Shown: positions 1 through 9,971, counted from the first letter of the stretch. The stretch is DNA of 64,000 bases from Streptomyces sp. LX-29 (GCF_029541745.1 NZ_CP089746.1:6271559-6335558); one strand, 5' to 3'. A program made the numbers and translations. Notes: generated from the letters alone by a model not told the origin.

Positions 1-907
1 CGGTCTTCCAGCGGACCACGCCGCCCTTGCGGCCCAGGCCCGCGCCCATGACCGAGCCCGAGCAGACCTGGGTGGTGGAGAGCGCGAAGCCGATGTGGGA
101 GGAGGTCAGGATGGTGACCGCGGCGCCGGTCTGGGCGGCGAAGCCCTGCGGCGGCTGGATGTCGGTGAGGCCCTTGCCCATGGTGCGGATGATCCGCCAG
201 CCGCCCAGGTAGGTGCCGAGGGCGATGGCCAGACCGGCCGAGGCGATGACCCACATCGGCGGGTCGGCGTCCGGCGCCAGCGCGCCACCGGTGATCAGCG
301 CCAGGGTCATCACACCCATGGTCTTCTGCGCGTCGTTGGTGCCGTGCGCGAGGGAGACCAGCGCGGCCGAGGCGATCTGCCCCGCGCGGTAGCCCTTGGC
401 GGTCGCCTCCGGGTCGGCCTTGCGGGCCGCGCGGTAGGTCAGCTTGGTGGCCAGCAGGGTGGCCAGGCCCGCCACGATCGGGGCCGCGATGGCCGGGATC
501 AGGACCTTCATGACGACCTCTTCGCCGTGGACGGCACCGAAGCCGACCGAGGCGACCGTGGCGCCGATCAGACCACCGAAGAGCGCGTGCGAGGAGCTGG
601 AGGGGAGACCCGCGAGCCACGTCAGCAGGTTCCAGATGATCGCGCCCACCAGACCCGCGAAGATCACTTCGGGTTGGATGCCGGACTCGTCGATGATGCC
701 CTTGGAGATGGTCGCGGCGACCTCGACGGACAGAAACGCGCCGACGAGGTTGAGGGCCGCCGACATGGCCACCGCCGTCTTGGGCTTCAGGGCGCCCGTG
801 GAGATGGTGGTGGCCATGGCGTTGGCCGTGTCGTGGAAGCCGTTCGTAAAGTCGAACACCAAGGCCGTGATGATCACGATCCCGATGAGAAGCGTGATGT
901 GTTCCAT
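1..907 (-). CDS. pit: Inorganic phosphate transporter, PitA family (3' end outside window)
   Basis: Low-affinity phosphate/cation symporter of the cytoplasmic membrane. The ATG at 907 reads MEHITLLIGIVIITALVFDF and is followed by the PiT signature region NGFHDTANAMAT, then successive hydrophobic segments. A second family signature, ALVSLAHGTNDAQKTMGV, lies about 190 residues in. The frame is open to base 1, about 302 codons, and a PiT protein of this type is usually 330-420 residues, so the C-terminus lies outside. No PhoU-like gene is visible beside it. The GH25 gene lies 159 bp upstream on the same strand. The family call is firm; affinity and regulation cannot be read from here. Confidence 0.95.
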   Translation of the reverse strand, partial: MEHITLLIGIVIITALVFDFTNGFHDTANAMATTISTGALKPKTAVAMSAALNLVGAFLSVEVAATISKGIIDESGIQPEVIFAGLVGAIIWNLLTWLAGLPSSSSHALFGGLIGATVASVGFGAVHGEEVVMKVLIPAIAAPIVAGLATLLATKLTYRAARKADPEATAKGYRAGQIASAALVSLAHGTNDAQKTMGVMTLALITGGALAPDADPPMWVIASAGLAIALGTYLGGWRIIRTMGKGLTDIQPPQGFAAQTGAAVTILTSSHIGFALSTTQVCSGSVMGAGLGRKGGVVRWKT

Positions 908-1065
908 TCACCCAGGCAATCGTTCGGTGGTCAGTGGCATGGCGACCGTAGGGATGGTGAGTGAACGGAAGGTGAACTGGCGGGGGTGTCGGGATGACAC
1001 GACACGGGAGGAGCCGCAGGTGGGCCGCCGTCCGGTGCGCTCCGGAGTGCGAGATTCCGGCTGAT

Positions 1066-1857
1066 TCACGCCGTTGCGAACCGCTTCAGCTCCACCGCCG
1101 AGCCGTTGAAGAGATTCTGGTCACCCGGCAGTCGACCCCGTTCCGCGTACTGCCAGAAGGTCGGTCGTCGCCACCCCGCCGGCAGCGGGCCCGGCGAGGC
1201 GGCCCAGCGGGCCAGCCACAGGGGGTGGCCGGAACCGAACGCGGCGCTGTCACCCGTGCACCGCCGCCACCACGTCGTTGTGGTGTAGATCACCGGTCGC
1301 CGCCCGGTCTGCCGCAGCACCTCCTCGCTGAAGGCGGCGATCCAGCGCACCATCTCCGCCCGACGCAGCCCGTAGCAGGGCTTCCGTCTGTCGTACGGGT
1401 TCCACTCCACGTCCAGCGCGGGCGGTAGCGTCCAGCCGTCCGGGGTCCAGCCCCCGCCGTTCCGGAGGAAGTGGGCGGCCTGGGTCTGTCCGGAGGACAG
1501 GTGCGGCACCGCGAAGTGATACGCCCCGCGCAGCAGCCCCGCCTCCCGGGAGCCGGTGTACTGCCGGCTGAAGTAGGGGTTGCGGTACGAGGTGGCCTCG
1601 GTCGCCTTGACGTAGACGAAGACGGCGCCGTTCTTGCGCGCCGCGTCCCAGTCGACGTTCCGCTGGTGCGAGGACACGTCGTGTCCTCGCGGCTTCCCGG
1701 CTCCGGCCGCCTGCGGCTGGGCCGGCAGGACTGCGGTCAGCGTGGCGGCCAGAAGGGCGAGGACCCGTCGCGGACGGCGGTCGTCACGGGCCCCGGAACG
1801 GCGATGCGCGTGACAGAGCCTCCGTAGCGTATCGGAAGATCGACATGCCCATGGCAA
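1066..1857 (-). CDS. Secreted GH25 lysozyme-like muramidase
   Basis: Glycoside hydrolase family 25 protein expected to cleave the beta-1,4 MurNAc-GlcNAc bond of peptidoglycan outside the cell. It has an Arg-rich n-region and a hydrophobic signal core (VLALLAATLTAVLPAQ), then the family start GHDVSSHQ with the first catalytic Asp. LDVEW carries the usual D-x-E, and YTTTTWW and PLWLARW are further family motifs. The start is uncertain. The open frame begins at a TTG at 1857 and has no in-frame ATG or GTG before the signal peptide, although a GGAGG lies just inside it. The upstream divergent aldolase frame overlaps this start if its longest form is used. Confidence 0.85.
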   Translation of the reverse strand: MPWACRSSDTLRRLCHAHRRSGARDDRRPRRVLALLAATLTAVLPAQPQAAGAGKPRGHDVSSHQRNVDWDAARKNGAVFVYVKATEATSYRNPYFSRQYTGSREAGLLRGAYHFAVPHLSSGQTQAAHFLRNGGGWTPDGWTLPPALDVEWNPYDRRKPCYGLRRAEMVRWIAAFSEEVLRQTGRRPVIYTTTTWWRRCTGDSAAFGSGHPLWLARWAASPGPLPAGWRRPTFWQYAERGRLPGDQNLFNGSAVELKRFATA

Positions 1858-1901
1858 GTGTGAGGTGGGTGTTGCCGCTGCTCACGGACCGGGGCACTGC
1901 G

Positions 1902-2582
1902 ATGATCGACGCGGAGGTGGTGGGAGTGACGGTGAGGTCACGAGCGCTCTACACGACGTGGGCCGAGGTGGTGGCCACAGCCCGCCGCAGCACCGCCGAC
2001 GGCCTCGTCGTCGGCACCTCCGGCAACGTCTCCGCGCGGGTCGGCGACACCGTGCTGGTGACCCCCAGCGGCGTCCCCTACGGGGAACTGGACCCCGACC
2101 AGCCGGTCGGTGTGGACCTCGACGGCCGCCGGACCCTGGGCGAGCTGACACCCACCAGCGAGCTCCCCGTGCACCTGGCGATCTACCGCGCCACCGACGC
2201 GGCCGCCGTGGTCCACACCCACGCGGTGCACGCCACCGCCGTCTCCACGCTCGTCGACGAGCTGCCGCCCGTGCACTACATGACCGCCGCCCTGGGCGGC
2301 CCGGTGCGGGTCGCCCGCTACGCGCTCTACGGCACCGACGAGCTCGCCACGCACATGCTCGACGCGCTGCGCGACCGCACCGCCTGCCTGCTGCGCAACC
2401 ACGGCACCATCGCGTACGGCGCCACCCTCGCCCAGGCGTACGACCGCACCGCGCAACTGGAGTGGATGTGCCGCGTCTGGCTGACCGCCTCCTCGGTCCC
2501 CGGACGCACGCCCACGCTGCTCTCCCCGGCCGAGCTCCGCGCGGCCGCGGGCAAGCTCCGCGACTACGGGCAGCCACGGTGA
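1902..2582 (+). CDS. Class II aldolase/adducin family protein
   Basis: Zinc-dependent class II aldolase of the fuculose-1-phosphate/ribulose-5-phosphate epimerase type; the physiological sugar phosphate is unknown. Visible signatures are SGNVSAR near the N-terminus, TPTSELPVHLAIYR with the catalytic acid, VVHTHAVHATA with two zinc His, and LRNHGTIAYG with the third. I chose the ATG at 1902 (MIDAEVVG, 226 aa) because it follows a purine-rich stretch and avoids overlap with the divergent muramidase. The frame is open back to an ATG at 1845. It stands alone and is followed by a simple-repeat spacer. Confidence 0.88.
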   Translation: MIDAEVVGVTVRSRALYTTWAEVVATARRSTADGLVVGTSGNVSARVGDTVLVTPSGVPYGELDPDQPVGVDLDGRRTLGELTPTSELPVHLAIYRATDAAAVVHTHAVHATAVSTLVDELPPVHYMTAALGGPVRVARYALYGTDELATHMLDALRDRTACLLRNHGTIAYGATLAQAYDRTAQLEWMCRVWLTASSVPGRTPTLLSPAELRAAAGKLRDYGQPR

Positions 2583-2636
2583 GCCGGCGGTCCGCGCGGC
2601 CTGGGGTGGGCCGCGAGGCGGTGGGCCCCCGGCGTT

Positions 2637-2785
2637 GAGGTCTCAGAGGTCTCAGAGGTCTCAGGGGTCTCGCAGGGCTGAGAGGTCTTCGAGGTCTCAG
2701 CGGTCTCAGAGGCATCAGCGGCCTCGGCGGTCCCAGAAATCTCAGCGGTACAGCGGTCCCAGAGGCCTCAGGGGTCCAGAGTCTC
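2637..2785. repeat. 9-bp tandem repeat (GAGGTCTCA), decaying
   Basis: Three perfect GAGGTCTCA copies (2637-2663) are followed by about 12 diverging copies such as GGTCTCAGC. It lies between the aldolase stop and the hydrolase start. Because the period is three codons it creates long Arg-Ser-Gln and Pro-Leu-Arg pseudo-ORFs on both strands. Confidence 0.85.
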
Positions 2786-2860
2786 CGAGGTCCGGGACCG
2801 GCCCCTCGGGAACCGGTTCCTCACTCCAACGGCCCACCCCACTGGCCCCCACCGTCCCTC

Positions 2861-4012
2861 GTGCCAAAACTGAGGTGCATGCGCCCGCGAACAGCGGTGG
2901 CCTTGGCCGCCATGACGGTGTTGGGTGCCGGAGCGGCGGCCGTGGTCGCCGGACGGTACGCAGCCGACGCTGCCCTCAGACCGTCGCTCACGCGCCCGCT
3001 GCCCCACGACCCCCGCCTGACGGTGCACGCCATCGAACCCGGGCGGATCACCCTCACCCGTACCCTCGCGGCACTGCGCCCCGGCACCTACGGGCTCAGC
3101 GGAGCCGCCTCGCACGCCATCGTCGGACCGGTGATCGACGAGGCCCCGCACCCGCCCGACTCCGTCGTACGCCGGCTGGAGCGGATCACGCACGGCACCC
3201 TCGGCGCCGGCAGCCGGGTGCGGCTGACCCCGCAGGTCCACATCGGCAACCCGCACGACGCCCTCGGGCTGGACCACGCGGACGTCGACATCCCCGGAGA
3301 GCTCGGCGCGCTGCCCGCCTGGTTCCTGCCCGGATCCCGCACCACCTGGGTGATCACCGTCCACGGTCTGGGCACCACGCGCGAGCACCCGATGGTCGTG
3401 ATGCCGTTCCTGCACCGGCATCGGCTCCCGATCCTCGACGTCGCCTACCGCGGCGACGTCGGCGCGCCCGCCATCGCGGACGGCATCGGCCACCTCGGCG
3501 ACGCCGAGTGGCGCGACCTGGACGCCGCGATCCGGTACGCGGTGCGCTACGGCGCCGAGCGGATCATCCTGTTCGGCTGGTCCGTCGGCGCCACCATGGC
3601 ACTGCGGGCCGCCACCAACTCCGCGCTGCGGGGTCGGATCGACGGCCTCGTGCTCGACTCCCCGGTGCTCCACTGGCCGACCACCCTGCGCGCCCTCGCC
3701 GCCGCCCGCGGCGTCCCGGCCCCGCTGCTCCCGCTCGCCATACGCAGCGTCCAGGGCAGGACCGGGCTGCGCGACCCCGGAACCGGCGACGCCGAGGCCA
3801 TCGACCCCGAGCGGCTGACCGTGCCGACGCTCCTCCTGCACGGCCCGGACGACGCCCTCGCGCCCTTCGACCTCTCGCGTGAACTCGCCGCGCGCCGCCC
3901 CGACCTGGTCACCCTTCACACCGTCCCGCACGCCCCGCACGCATCGATGTGGAACGCCGACCCGAGGGGCTACGAAGAGGCCCTGCGGCGCTTCCTGACC
4001 CCCCACATGTGA
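2861..4012 (+). CDS. Alpha/beta hydrolase with N-terminal signal anchor
   Basis: Serine hydrolase of the alpha/beta fold; substrate unknown. A hydrophobic segment (residues 12-30) suggests a signal peptide or membrane anchor. The nucleophile elbow is GWSVGA with Ser at about 241. VHGLGTTREHP looks like the oxyanion-hole region, LLLHGPDDALAPFD supplies a likely catalytic Asp, and the C-terminal HAPHASMWN a likely catalytic His. At 383 aa it is longer than minimal hydrolases. An alternative start is the ATG at 2879 (MRPRTAVALAA), which gives a more typical signal sequence. It is monocistronic, between a repeat spacer and a large hypothetical gene. Confidence 0.85.
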   Translation: MPKLRCMRPRTAVALAAMTVLGAGAAAVVAGRYAADAALRPSLTRPLPHDPRLTVHAIEPGRITLTRTLAALRPGTYGLSGAASHAIVGPVIDEAPHPPDSVVRRLERITHGTLGAGSRVRLTPQVHIGNPHDALGLDHADVDIPGELGALPAWFLPGSRTTWVITVHGLGTTREHPMVVMPFLHRHRLPILDVAYRGDVGAPAIADGIGHLGDAEWRDLDAAIRYAVRYGAERIILFGWSVGATMALRAATNSALRGRIDGLVLDSPVLHWPTTLRALAAARGVPAPLLPLAIRSVQGRTGLRDPGTGDAEAIDPERLTVPTLLLHGPDDALAPFDLSRELAARRPDLVTLHTVPHAPHASMWNADPRGYEEALRRFLTPHM

Positions 4013-4288
4013 CGCGGAATACGACGCCGCACGGGGCGCGCCGCCACGGCTCGCCCCCGTCGCCCCGACAGACGCTCCCAGACGCACCGCCAGGCCCCGC
4101 CGGCCTCCCCTCCCATGGCCCACCCCCACCCCGGACCCCGCCCAGGCCGGCCGGCACGCTGCCCCGCGCCGCGCGAGGCCCGCCACCGCCGTCACCGGGA
4201 CGTCCGGCTACCGCCGCCGCCAGCGGGAACGGAACCGCCAGACGGGTACCGATTGGGCTTTCGGGCCGTCAAGGGCGAGACTGCTTCC

Positions 4289-5848
4289 GTGACGTCCCGT
4301 ACTCCGCGCGACTCCCGGCTCCGACTCGTCCCCAAGCAGCCGCTCGCCGCCGCCCGCCGGGCCGGGGCGCACCGCGGCCCCAGCCGTCCGGCCCCGCGCC
4401 CGCCCGAGGGCACCCCGCCCCCCGCCGAACTGGCCTGGCAGGCCAGGACGGGCCTGGCCGACGCGGTGCGGGTGGCCCGCTGGGCCGTCGCCGAGGGCAG
4501 CGCGCCCGGTGCCCTGTCCGTCGAGACCGCCGATCGCGCGGCCGCCGCACTGGGCCTGGGCCCGGACCAGGTGCGCACCGACTGGGATCGGGCCCGGCTG
4601 GTGGGCCTGATCGAGCCGCACGGCGGCCGGGCCCGCCCCGGCTGGCGGCTCACCGCCTGGGACCGCGACGACAGCGCCGTGCTGCGCGGCTGGGTCGCCC
4701 TCTTCGACGCCTGGTCGCTGGCCCGACCGGCCCCGGTCGAAGCCGGGCCGACAGCGGTGGCGGAGGTGGTGGAGGCCATCCCGCAGTTGCTCTCCCTGCT
4801 CCAGCTCTCCGCGGGCCCGGTGCCGCTCGACACCCTCCTGGACATGCTGCGCCAGCGCGTCGCCGAGCTGCGCACCGAGCGCTGCGAGGTGCCCCCGTAC
4901 GGGGAGGCGCCCCCGCCCGGCGACGGCGCGCCCGCCGACGGCCCGGCGGGAACCGGCCCCGAATCCGGCACCGGCACGGCATCCGGAACCGAATCCGGAA
5001 CGGAATCCGAATCCGGAAACGCATCCGGCACCCCGCTCGCCGCGCTGCTCGACTGGGCGCTCGGCGCGCTCGCCTCCGTCGGCGCCCTGGTCGTGCGCCA
5101 CGGCCCCGACGACTGCGGCGGCCACGCGGACGGCCACGTCTCCGAGCCGGGCGGCACCCGCGCCCCCGAGCCGGGCGCGGCGAACGACCCGCGCCCGCGC
5201 GAGGCCGAGCTGACCGCGCTCGGGAACTGGGCGGTGTGGGTCAAGCTGGAGCAGATCTGCGTCGCCGCCCAGAGCCCCGCCGGGAACATCGAGCAGCCCG
5301 CCGCCGCCATGCTGCGCGGCTGCGCGCGGCTGACCCCCGGCCCCGCCCGCGCCGAGTACCGCGCCTGGCTCGCCGCCCGCCCCGTCGGCAGCGCCGTGAC
5401 CGAACTCCTCGACGTGGCGCGCGGCGACGACGCGCTCCTGCGCGGCCTGGCCTTCGACGCGCTGCGCGTGGTCGGCGCCCCCGCCGAACCCGCCGTGCGC
5501 GCCATCGTCGACGAGCCCGTGCTGCGTCCGTACGCCTTGCTCTGGCTTGCCGAGATCGAGGGCGCCGATCCCGAAGACGCCCTCGACGTGCTCACCCGCG
5601 AGGAGGCCACCTGGCTGTGGGTGGACACCGCGGCCGCCGTCTCCGACCACGGCGAGAGCCCCCTGCTCGTACGCCACCTGGAGAGCGCTGTGCAGGGCAC
5701 CGTCCCCGCCCTCCTGGAGGAGGTGCGCGCCGTCGGCCACCCCCGGACCGTGCAGGTCCTGGTGGCCCTCGCCGCCGCACACCCCGACCCGGCCCTGGCC
5801 AAGGCGGTCCGTCGCGCCGCCTTCCAGGTGCACACCGGCAGCGTCTGA
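4289..5848 (+). CDS. Large Ala/Gly-rich conserved actinobacterial hypothetical protein
   Basis: I do not recognise a named family. The GTG at 4289 (MTSRTPRDSRLRL, 519 aa) is preferred because upstream in-frame sequence is proline-rich low-complexity. Three parts are visible. The N-terminal region (about 45-150) looks helical and ends in a winged-helix-like stretch (PDQVRTDWDRARLVGLIE). A low-complexity Gly-Thr-Glu-Ser linker (about 230-260) consists of GTESGTESESG-type repeats. The C-terminal half has HEAT-like helical pairs (LRGLAFDALRVVGAPAEPAV, PRTVQVLVALAAAHPDPALA). No signal peptide or membrane span is seen. It may be a cytoplasmic scaffold, but this is a guess. Confidence 0.7.
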   Translation: MTSRTPRDSRLRLVPKQPLAAARRAGAHRGPSRPAPRPPEGTPPPAELAWQARTGLADAVRVARWAVAEGSAPGALSVETADRAAAALGLGPDQVRTDWDRARLVGLIEPHGGRARPGWRLTAWDRDDSAVLRGWVALFDAWSLARPAPVEAGPTAVAEVVEAIPQLLSLLQLSAGPVPLDTLLDMLRQRVAELRTERCEVPPYGEAPPPGDGAPADGPAGTGPESGTGTASGTESGTESESGNASGTPLAALLDWALGALASVGALVVRHGPDDCGGHADGHVSEPGGTRAPEPGAANDPRPREAELTALGNWAVWVKLEQICVAAQSPAGNIEQPAAAMLRGCARLTPGPARAEYRAWLAARPVGSAVTELLDVARGDDALLRGLAFDALRVVGAPAEPAVRAIVDEPVLRPYALLWLAEIEGADPEDALDVLTREEATWLWVDTAAAVSDHGESPLLVRHLESAVQGTVPALLEEVRAVGHPRTVQVLVALAAAHPDPALAKAVRRAAFQVHTGSV

Positions 5849-5966
5849 CCGATCGGTCCCCGAGGGGGCCGGGACACCGCCCGGTCCCCTCGCTCCCCGT
5901 AGCGCTCCCGCGCTCCGGCCGGCACTTCCGTACTCCGGTACTTCCGTGCTCGGGCACCTCCGCGCT

Positions 5967-6014
5967 CAGGCACTCACCCCCTCAGGCACTCACCCCCTCC
6001 GGCACTCACCCGCT
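5967..6014. repeat. 16-bp tandem repeat, three copies
   Basis: CAGGCACTCACCCCCT occurs at 5967-5982 and 5983-5998, with a third copy at 5999-6014 carrying two changes. It sits in the spacer between convergent genes and is non-coding. Confidence 0.85.
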
Positions 6015-6043
6015 CCAGCGCTACCGCGCGCCGGTGGCGCCGC

Positions 6044-6502
6044 TCAGCCCTCCTCGGCGCCCACGCCCGGCACATAGGTGCCGAAGCTCCAGACGTTGCC
6101 CTCGCGGTCCCGCGCCATGTAGTCCCGCGAGCCGTAGTCCTGGTCGGTGGGCTCCATCAGGATCTCCACGCCGTGCTCGCCAGCCCGCTGGAAGTGGGCG
6201 TCAACGTCCTGGACGACCACATAGGCGGCGGCGGGCCCGGCGTCCGCCATGGCCTTGGCGAAGCCGCCCTCCCGGTCCTTGGAGCCGAGCATCACCAGGC
6301 CGTTGCCGTAGCGGAGCTCGGCGTGCAGCACCCTGCCCTCGTCGTCCTCGTACACATGCACCGTGGTGAAGCCGAACGCCTCCGTCAGCTGCCGGATCGC
6401 CGCCTTGGCGTCGCGATACAGCAGCGTCGGACAGATGCTCGGGCCCGCCGCCCCGCTCGTCCCAGCCGCCCCGGCCGACCCGCCCGTCCCGGTGTTCGCC
6501 AT
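6044..6502 (-). CDS. VOC (glyoxalase/PhnB-like) family protein
   Basis: Single-domain vicinal-oxygen-chelate protein of 152 aa. The body starts at ICPTLLYRDAKAAIRQLTEAFGF, the standard first beta-alpha unit. It continues through HAELRYGNGLVMLGS and VQDVDAHFQRA and ends with the typical YGSRDYMARDREGNVWSFG strand. The Gly/Ala-rich N-terminal 20 residues are probably disordered. The ATG at 6502 has a good site upstream (AAGGGTGAG). Function could be glyoxalase-like, dioxygenase-like or antibiotic sequestration; the sequence alone cannot decide. It is divergent from the ABC-F ATPase across a 250-bp region. Confidence 0.88.
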   Translation of the reverse strand: MANTGTGGSAGAAGTSGAAGPSICPTLLYRDAKAAIRQLTEAFGFTTVHVYEDDEGRVLHAELRYGNGLVMLGSKDREGGFAKAMADAGPAAAYVVVQDVDAHFQRAGEHGVEILMEPTDQDYGSRDYMARDREGNVWSFGTYVPGVGAEEG

Positions 6503-6652
6503 GCCACTCACCCTTCGTGGATCCGCGATTCTGTGACCTGTCACACAGTCTGGCACCGGGGTCTGACAACACCGGGCCGGTAGCGGCGTCGAGGCCGGTC
6601 GGTGGCCCCCTCGGAGCCGTTCGAGGCCGATAAAACGGTTTGCGCTGCCCGC

Positions 6653-6658
6653 TAAACT
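6653..6658 (+). promoter_or_regulatory. Probable -10 element of the ABC-F leader transcript
   Basis: TAAACT fits the actinobacterial TANNNT -10 consensus. Its distance of six bases to the A of the ATG at 6665 would put transcription start on that ATG. No convincing -35 hexamer is visible. Confidence 0.5.
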
Positions 6659-6664
6659 GACCCC

Positions 6665-6688
6665 ATGGCATTTCTCCTCGTGCATTAG
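6665..6688 (+). CDS. Putative leaderless 7-codon leader peptide (MAFLLVH)
   Basis: ATG-GCA-TTT-CTC-CTC-GTG-CAT-TAG lies 66 bp before the ABC-F start. A TANNNT element is placed so that the mRNA would begin at this ATG, so it would be translated without a Shine-Dalgarno site. Established knowledge: several inducible ABC-F antibiotic-resistance genes are controlled by ribosome stalling on short upstream ORFs. That this one stalls ribosomes is inference. It is too short to exclude chance; conservation across Streptomyces would be the test. Confidence 0.45.
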   Translation: MAFLLVH

Positions 6689-6754
6689 ACGGCGTGGTCC
6701 GACCCATCTCCCGTCAGTCCGTTCCCGCCGCCCACCCTGCCCAGGAGTAAATCC

Positions 6755-8353
<1,599 letters not shown>

Positions 8354-8720
8354 GCTGCTCACTCCGGATCGCCCTTCGGCCTCTTGATCAAGATGTGATG
8401 GATCATTCGGCCGATGGGTGATCCATCATCTGAGTGAGAAGGGCTCATATCGCGGCGCGCCGCAACCGCCCGGCGCGCGCCACGTGGCACGCGCCGGGTC
8501 GTTTCGCTCCGTAGCCACTCGTGTGCGCTCTGACCAGGCGCTTCTTCTCCGGATCCGGTTGGCGTTATGGCCGGACGGCGCCGGAATATGGCATTCCGCC
8601 GCCTCTCAGGCCGCGATTTCGCCGAAGTCTTGTCTCATGGACCTTGCCGAATGGGTGGCCAGGAGGCCGGCTAGGGGTGATCATGAGAGTCCAGAGCGCA
8701 CTTCCCATGAGGAGGCACGG
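8354..8720. promoter_or_regulatory. Intergenic region rich in GATC sites upstream of gbn
   Basis: This 367-bp gap has no convincing gene. It carries four GATC tetramers within 57 bp (8367, 8386, 8401, 8420) and two more at 8552 and 8679. TGATGGATCA (8396-8405) and TGATCCATCA (8419-8428) form a perfect 10-bp inverted repeat with a 13-base loop. That element could be a hairpin or a paired operator. The spacing to gbn suggests autoregulation, which is inference. Confidence 0.55.
8469..8498 (+). terminator. Hairpin terminator after ABC-F gene
   Basis: CCCGGCGCG (8469-8477) pairs with CGCGCCGGG (8490-8498). The intervening bases contain the palindrome GCCACGTGGC, and the stem is followed by TCGTTT. 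It is a GC-rich stem with a short T-rich tail. Confidence 0.65.
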
Positions 8721-8942
8721 GTGGCCGAGACTCTGAAGAAGGGCAGCCGGGTGACCGGCGCCGCGCGCGAAAAGCTCGCGGCAGACCTGAAGAAGAAGTA
8801 CGACTCCGGTGCGAGCATTCGGGCGCTGGCCGAGGAGACCGGACGTTCCTATGGCTTCGTTCACCGGATGCTCAGCGAATCCGGAGTCACGCTGCGTGGT
8901 CGCGGTGGCGCGACGCGAGGCAAGAAGGCCGCCTCGGCCTGA
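8721..8942 (+). CDS. gbn: Gbn-type small nucleoid-associated DNA-binding protein
   Basis: The 73-residue protein (AETLKKGSRVTGAAREKLAA onward) matches my memory of S. coelicolor SCO1839/Gbn almost residue for residue. Gbn is reported as a GATC-binding nucleoid-associated protein that affects development and antibiotic production. A basic N-terminus is followed by a helix-turn-helix (YDSGASIRALAEETGRSYGF, then VHRMLSESGV) that resembles the Lsr2 DNA-binding domain, and then a basic Gly/Arg tail (RGRGGATRGKK). The GTG start follows GAGGAGGCAC. The placement between an ABC-F gene and an enoyl-CoA hydratase also agrees with the S. coelicolor order as I recall it. Confidence 0.92.
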   Translation: MAETLKKGSRVTGAAREKLAADLKKKYDSGASIRALAEETGRSYGFVHRMLSESGVTLRGRGGATRGKKAASA

Positions 8943-9057
8943 CGCCTGCCCGGCGCTTCGCGGCGACGGGCCTGTACGGCGCCGGTCGTCGTGTCGTCGG
9001 TCGTCCGGCCGTCGGCGGCCGCTGAAAGTCGTTTCCGGTGAAAACGGGCAGTGCCAC

Positions 9058-9073
9058 CCGGTTGATCAACCGG
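9058..9073. promoter_or_regulatory. Perfect 16-bp palindrome centred on GATC
   Basis: CCGGTTGATCAACCGG lies 61 bp upstream of the enoyl-CoA hydratase start and about 115 bp downstream of gbn. A dyad centred on GATC next to the gene for a GATC-binding protein is a candidate Gbn or regulator site. Confidence 0.5.
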
Positions 9074-9133
9074 TCGGCCGGGTGGTTACTGTGCAGTTAA
9101 CTAAAACTGACTGCGGCCCACCGGAGGCTCCCA

Positions 9134-9913
9134 GTGACCCTGCTCGACAAGGACGGCGTACACCTCACCATCGATGACGCGGTGGCAATCGTAACCCTGC
9201 GTAATCCCGCCAAGCGCAACGCCCAGACGCCCGCGCTGTGGCGGGCGCTGGCGGAGGCCGGGCAGCTGCTGCCCGGAAGCGTGCGGGTCGTGGTGCTGCG
9301 CGGCGAAGGCCCGTCCTTCTCCGCCGGACTCGACCGGCAGGGCTTCACCCCGGAGGGTTTCGACGGGGAGCCGTCGTTCCTCGATCTCGCCCGCTCCACC
9401 GACGCCGAGCTGGATGCCGCCATAGCGGGCTACCAGGAGGCGTTCACCTGGTGGCGGCGGAACGACATCATCTCCGTCGCCGCCGTCCAGGGCCATGCCA
9501 TCGGGGCCGGCTTCCAGTTGGCCCTCGCGTGTGACCTGCGGGTCTGTGCGGACGATGTGCAGTTCGCGATGCGCGAGCCCAGCCTCGGTCTGGTCCCCGA
9601 CCTCACCGGCACCCATCCGCTGGTCGGGCTGGTGGGCTACGCGCGGGCGCTGGAGATCTGCGCCACCGGTCGCGCGGTCCACGCCGAGGAGGCCGAGCGC
9701 ACCGGCCTCGCCAACCTCGTGGTGCCCGCCGCGGAACTCGACTCCGCCGTTCAGGACCTGGCCGCGGCGCTGCTCGCCGCCCCGCGCGACGCCGTGATCG
9801 AGACCAAGGCGCTGCTGCGTGGCGCGGTCGACCGGACCTATGACGAGCAGCGCGCCGCGGAGCGGGCCGCCCAGGCACGCCGACTGCGCGACCTCGCGGG
9901 GCTCTCGGACTGA
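9134..9913 (+). CDS. Enoyl-CoA hydratase/isomerase family protein
   Basis: Crotonase-fold protein of 259 aa. The motifs RNPAKRNAQTPALWRAL, SAGLDRQGF (first oxyanion-hole strand), AVQGHAIGAGFQLALACDLR and REPSLGLVPDLTGTHPLVGL are the standard order of the family. C-terminal TKALLRGAVDRTYDEQRAAE forms the trimerisation helices. Role: hydration or isomerisation of acyl-CoA in fatty-acid or related metabolism; the exact substrate is not predictable. The GTG start follows GGAGGCTCCC. It is transcribed in the same direction as gbn but separated from it by 191 bp and a palindrome, so it probably has its own promoter. Confidence 0.92.
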   Translation: MTLLDKDGVHLTIDDAVAIVTLRNPAKRNAQTPALWRALAEAGQLLPGSVRVVVLRGEGPSFSAGLDRQGFTPEGFDGEPSFLDLARSTDAELDAAIAGYQEAFTWWRRNDIISVAAVQGHAIGAGFQLALACDLRVCADDVQFAMREPSLGLVPDLTGTHPLVGLVGYARALEICATGRAVHAEEAERTGLANLVVPAAELDSAVQDLAAALLAAPRDAVIETKALLRGAVDRTYDEQRAAERAAQARRLRDLAGLSD

Positions 9914-9918
9914 GTCCG

Positions 9919-9942
9919 TCGTGCCGGGCCGGCCCGGCACGA
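9919..9942 (+). terminator. 24-bp perfect palindrome, probable terminator
   Basis: A perfect dyad centred on GGGCC|GGCCC, with arms beginning TCGTGCC, starts 6 bases after the enoyl-CoA hydratase stop. The stem is very GC-rich, as is usual for Streptomyces terminators. Confidence 0.65.
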
Positions 9943-9971
9943 GCCCCGGCTGACCGTCACGGCTCTCCGGC

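Noticed and set aside
1845..1901. Upstream extension of the class II aldolase to ATG 1845
   Set aside because: It overlaps the divergent muramidase start and lacks family sequence; the ATG at 1902 fits better.
3949..6369. Open frame of 806 codons on the plus strand
   Set aside because: Arg/Pro-rich composition typical of a shifted frame over the alpha/beta hydrolase end and the 4289-5848 gene.
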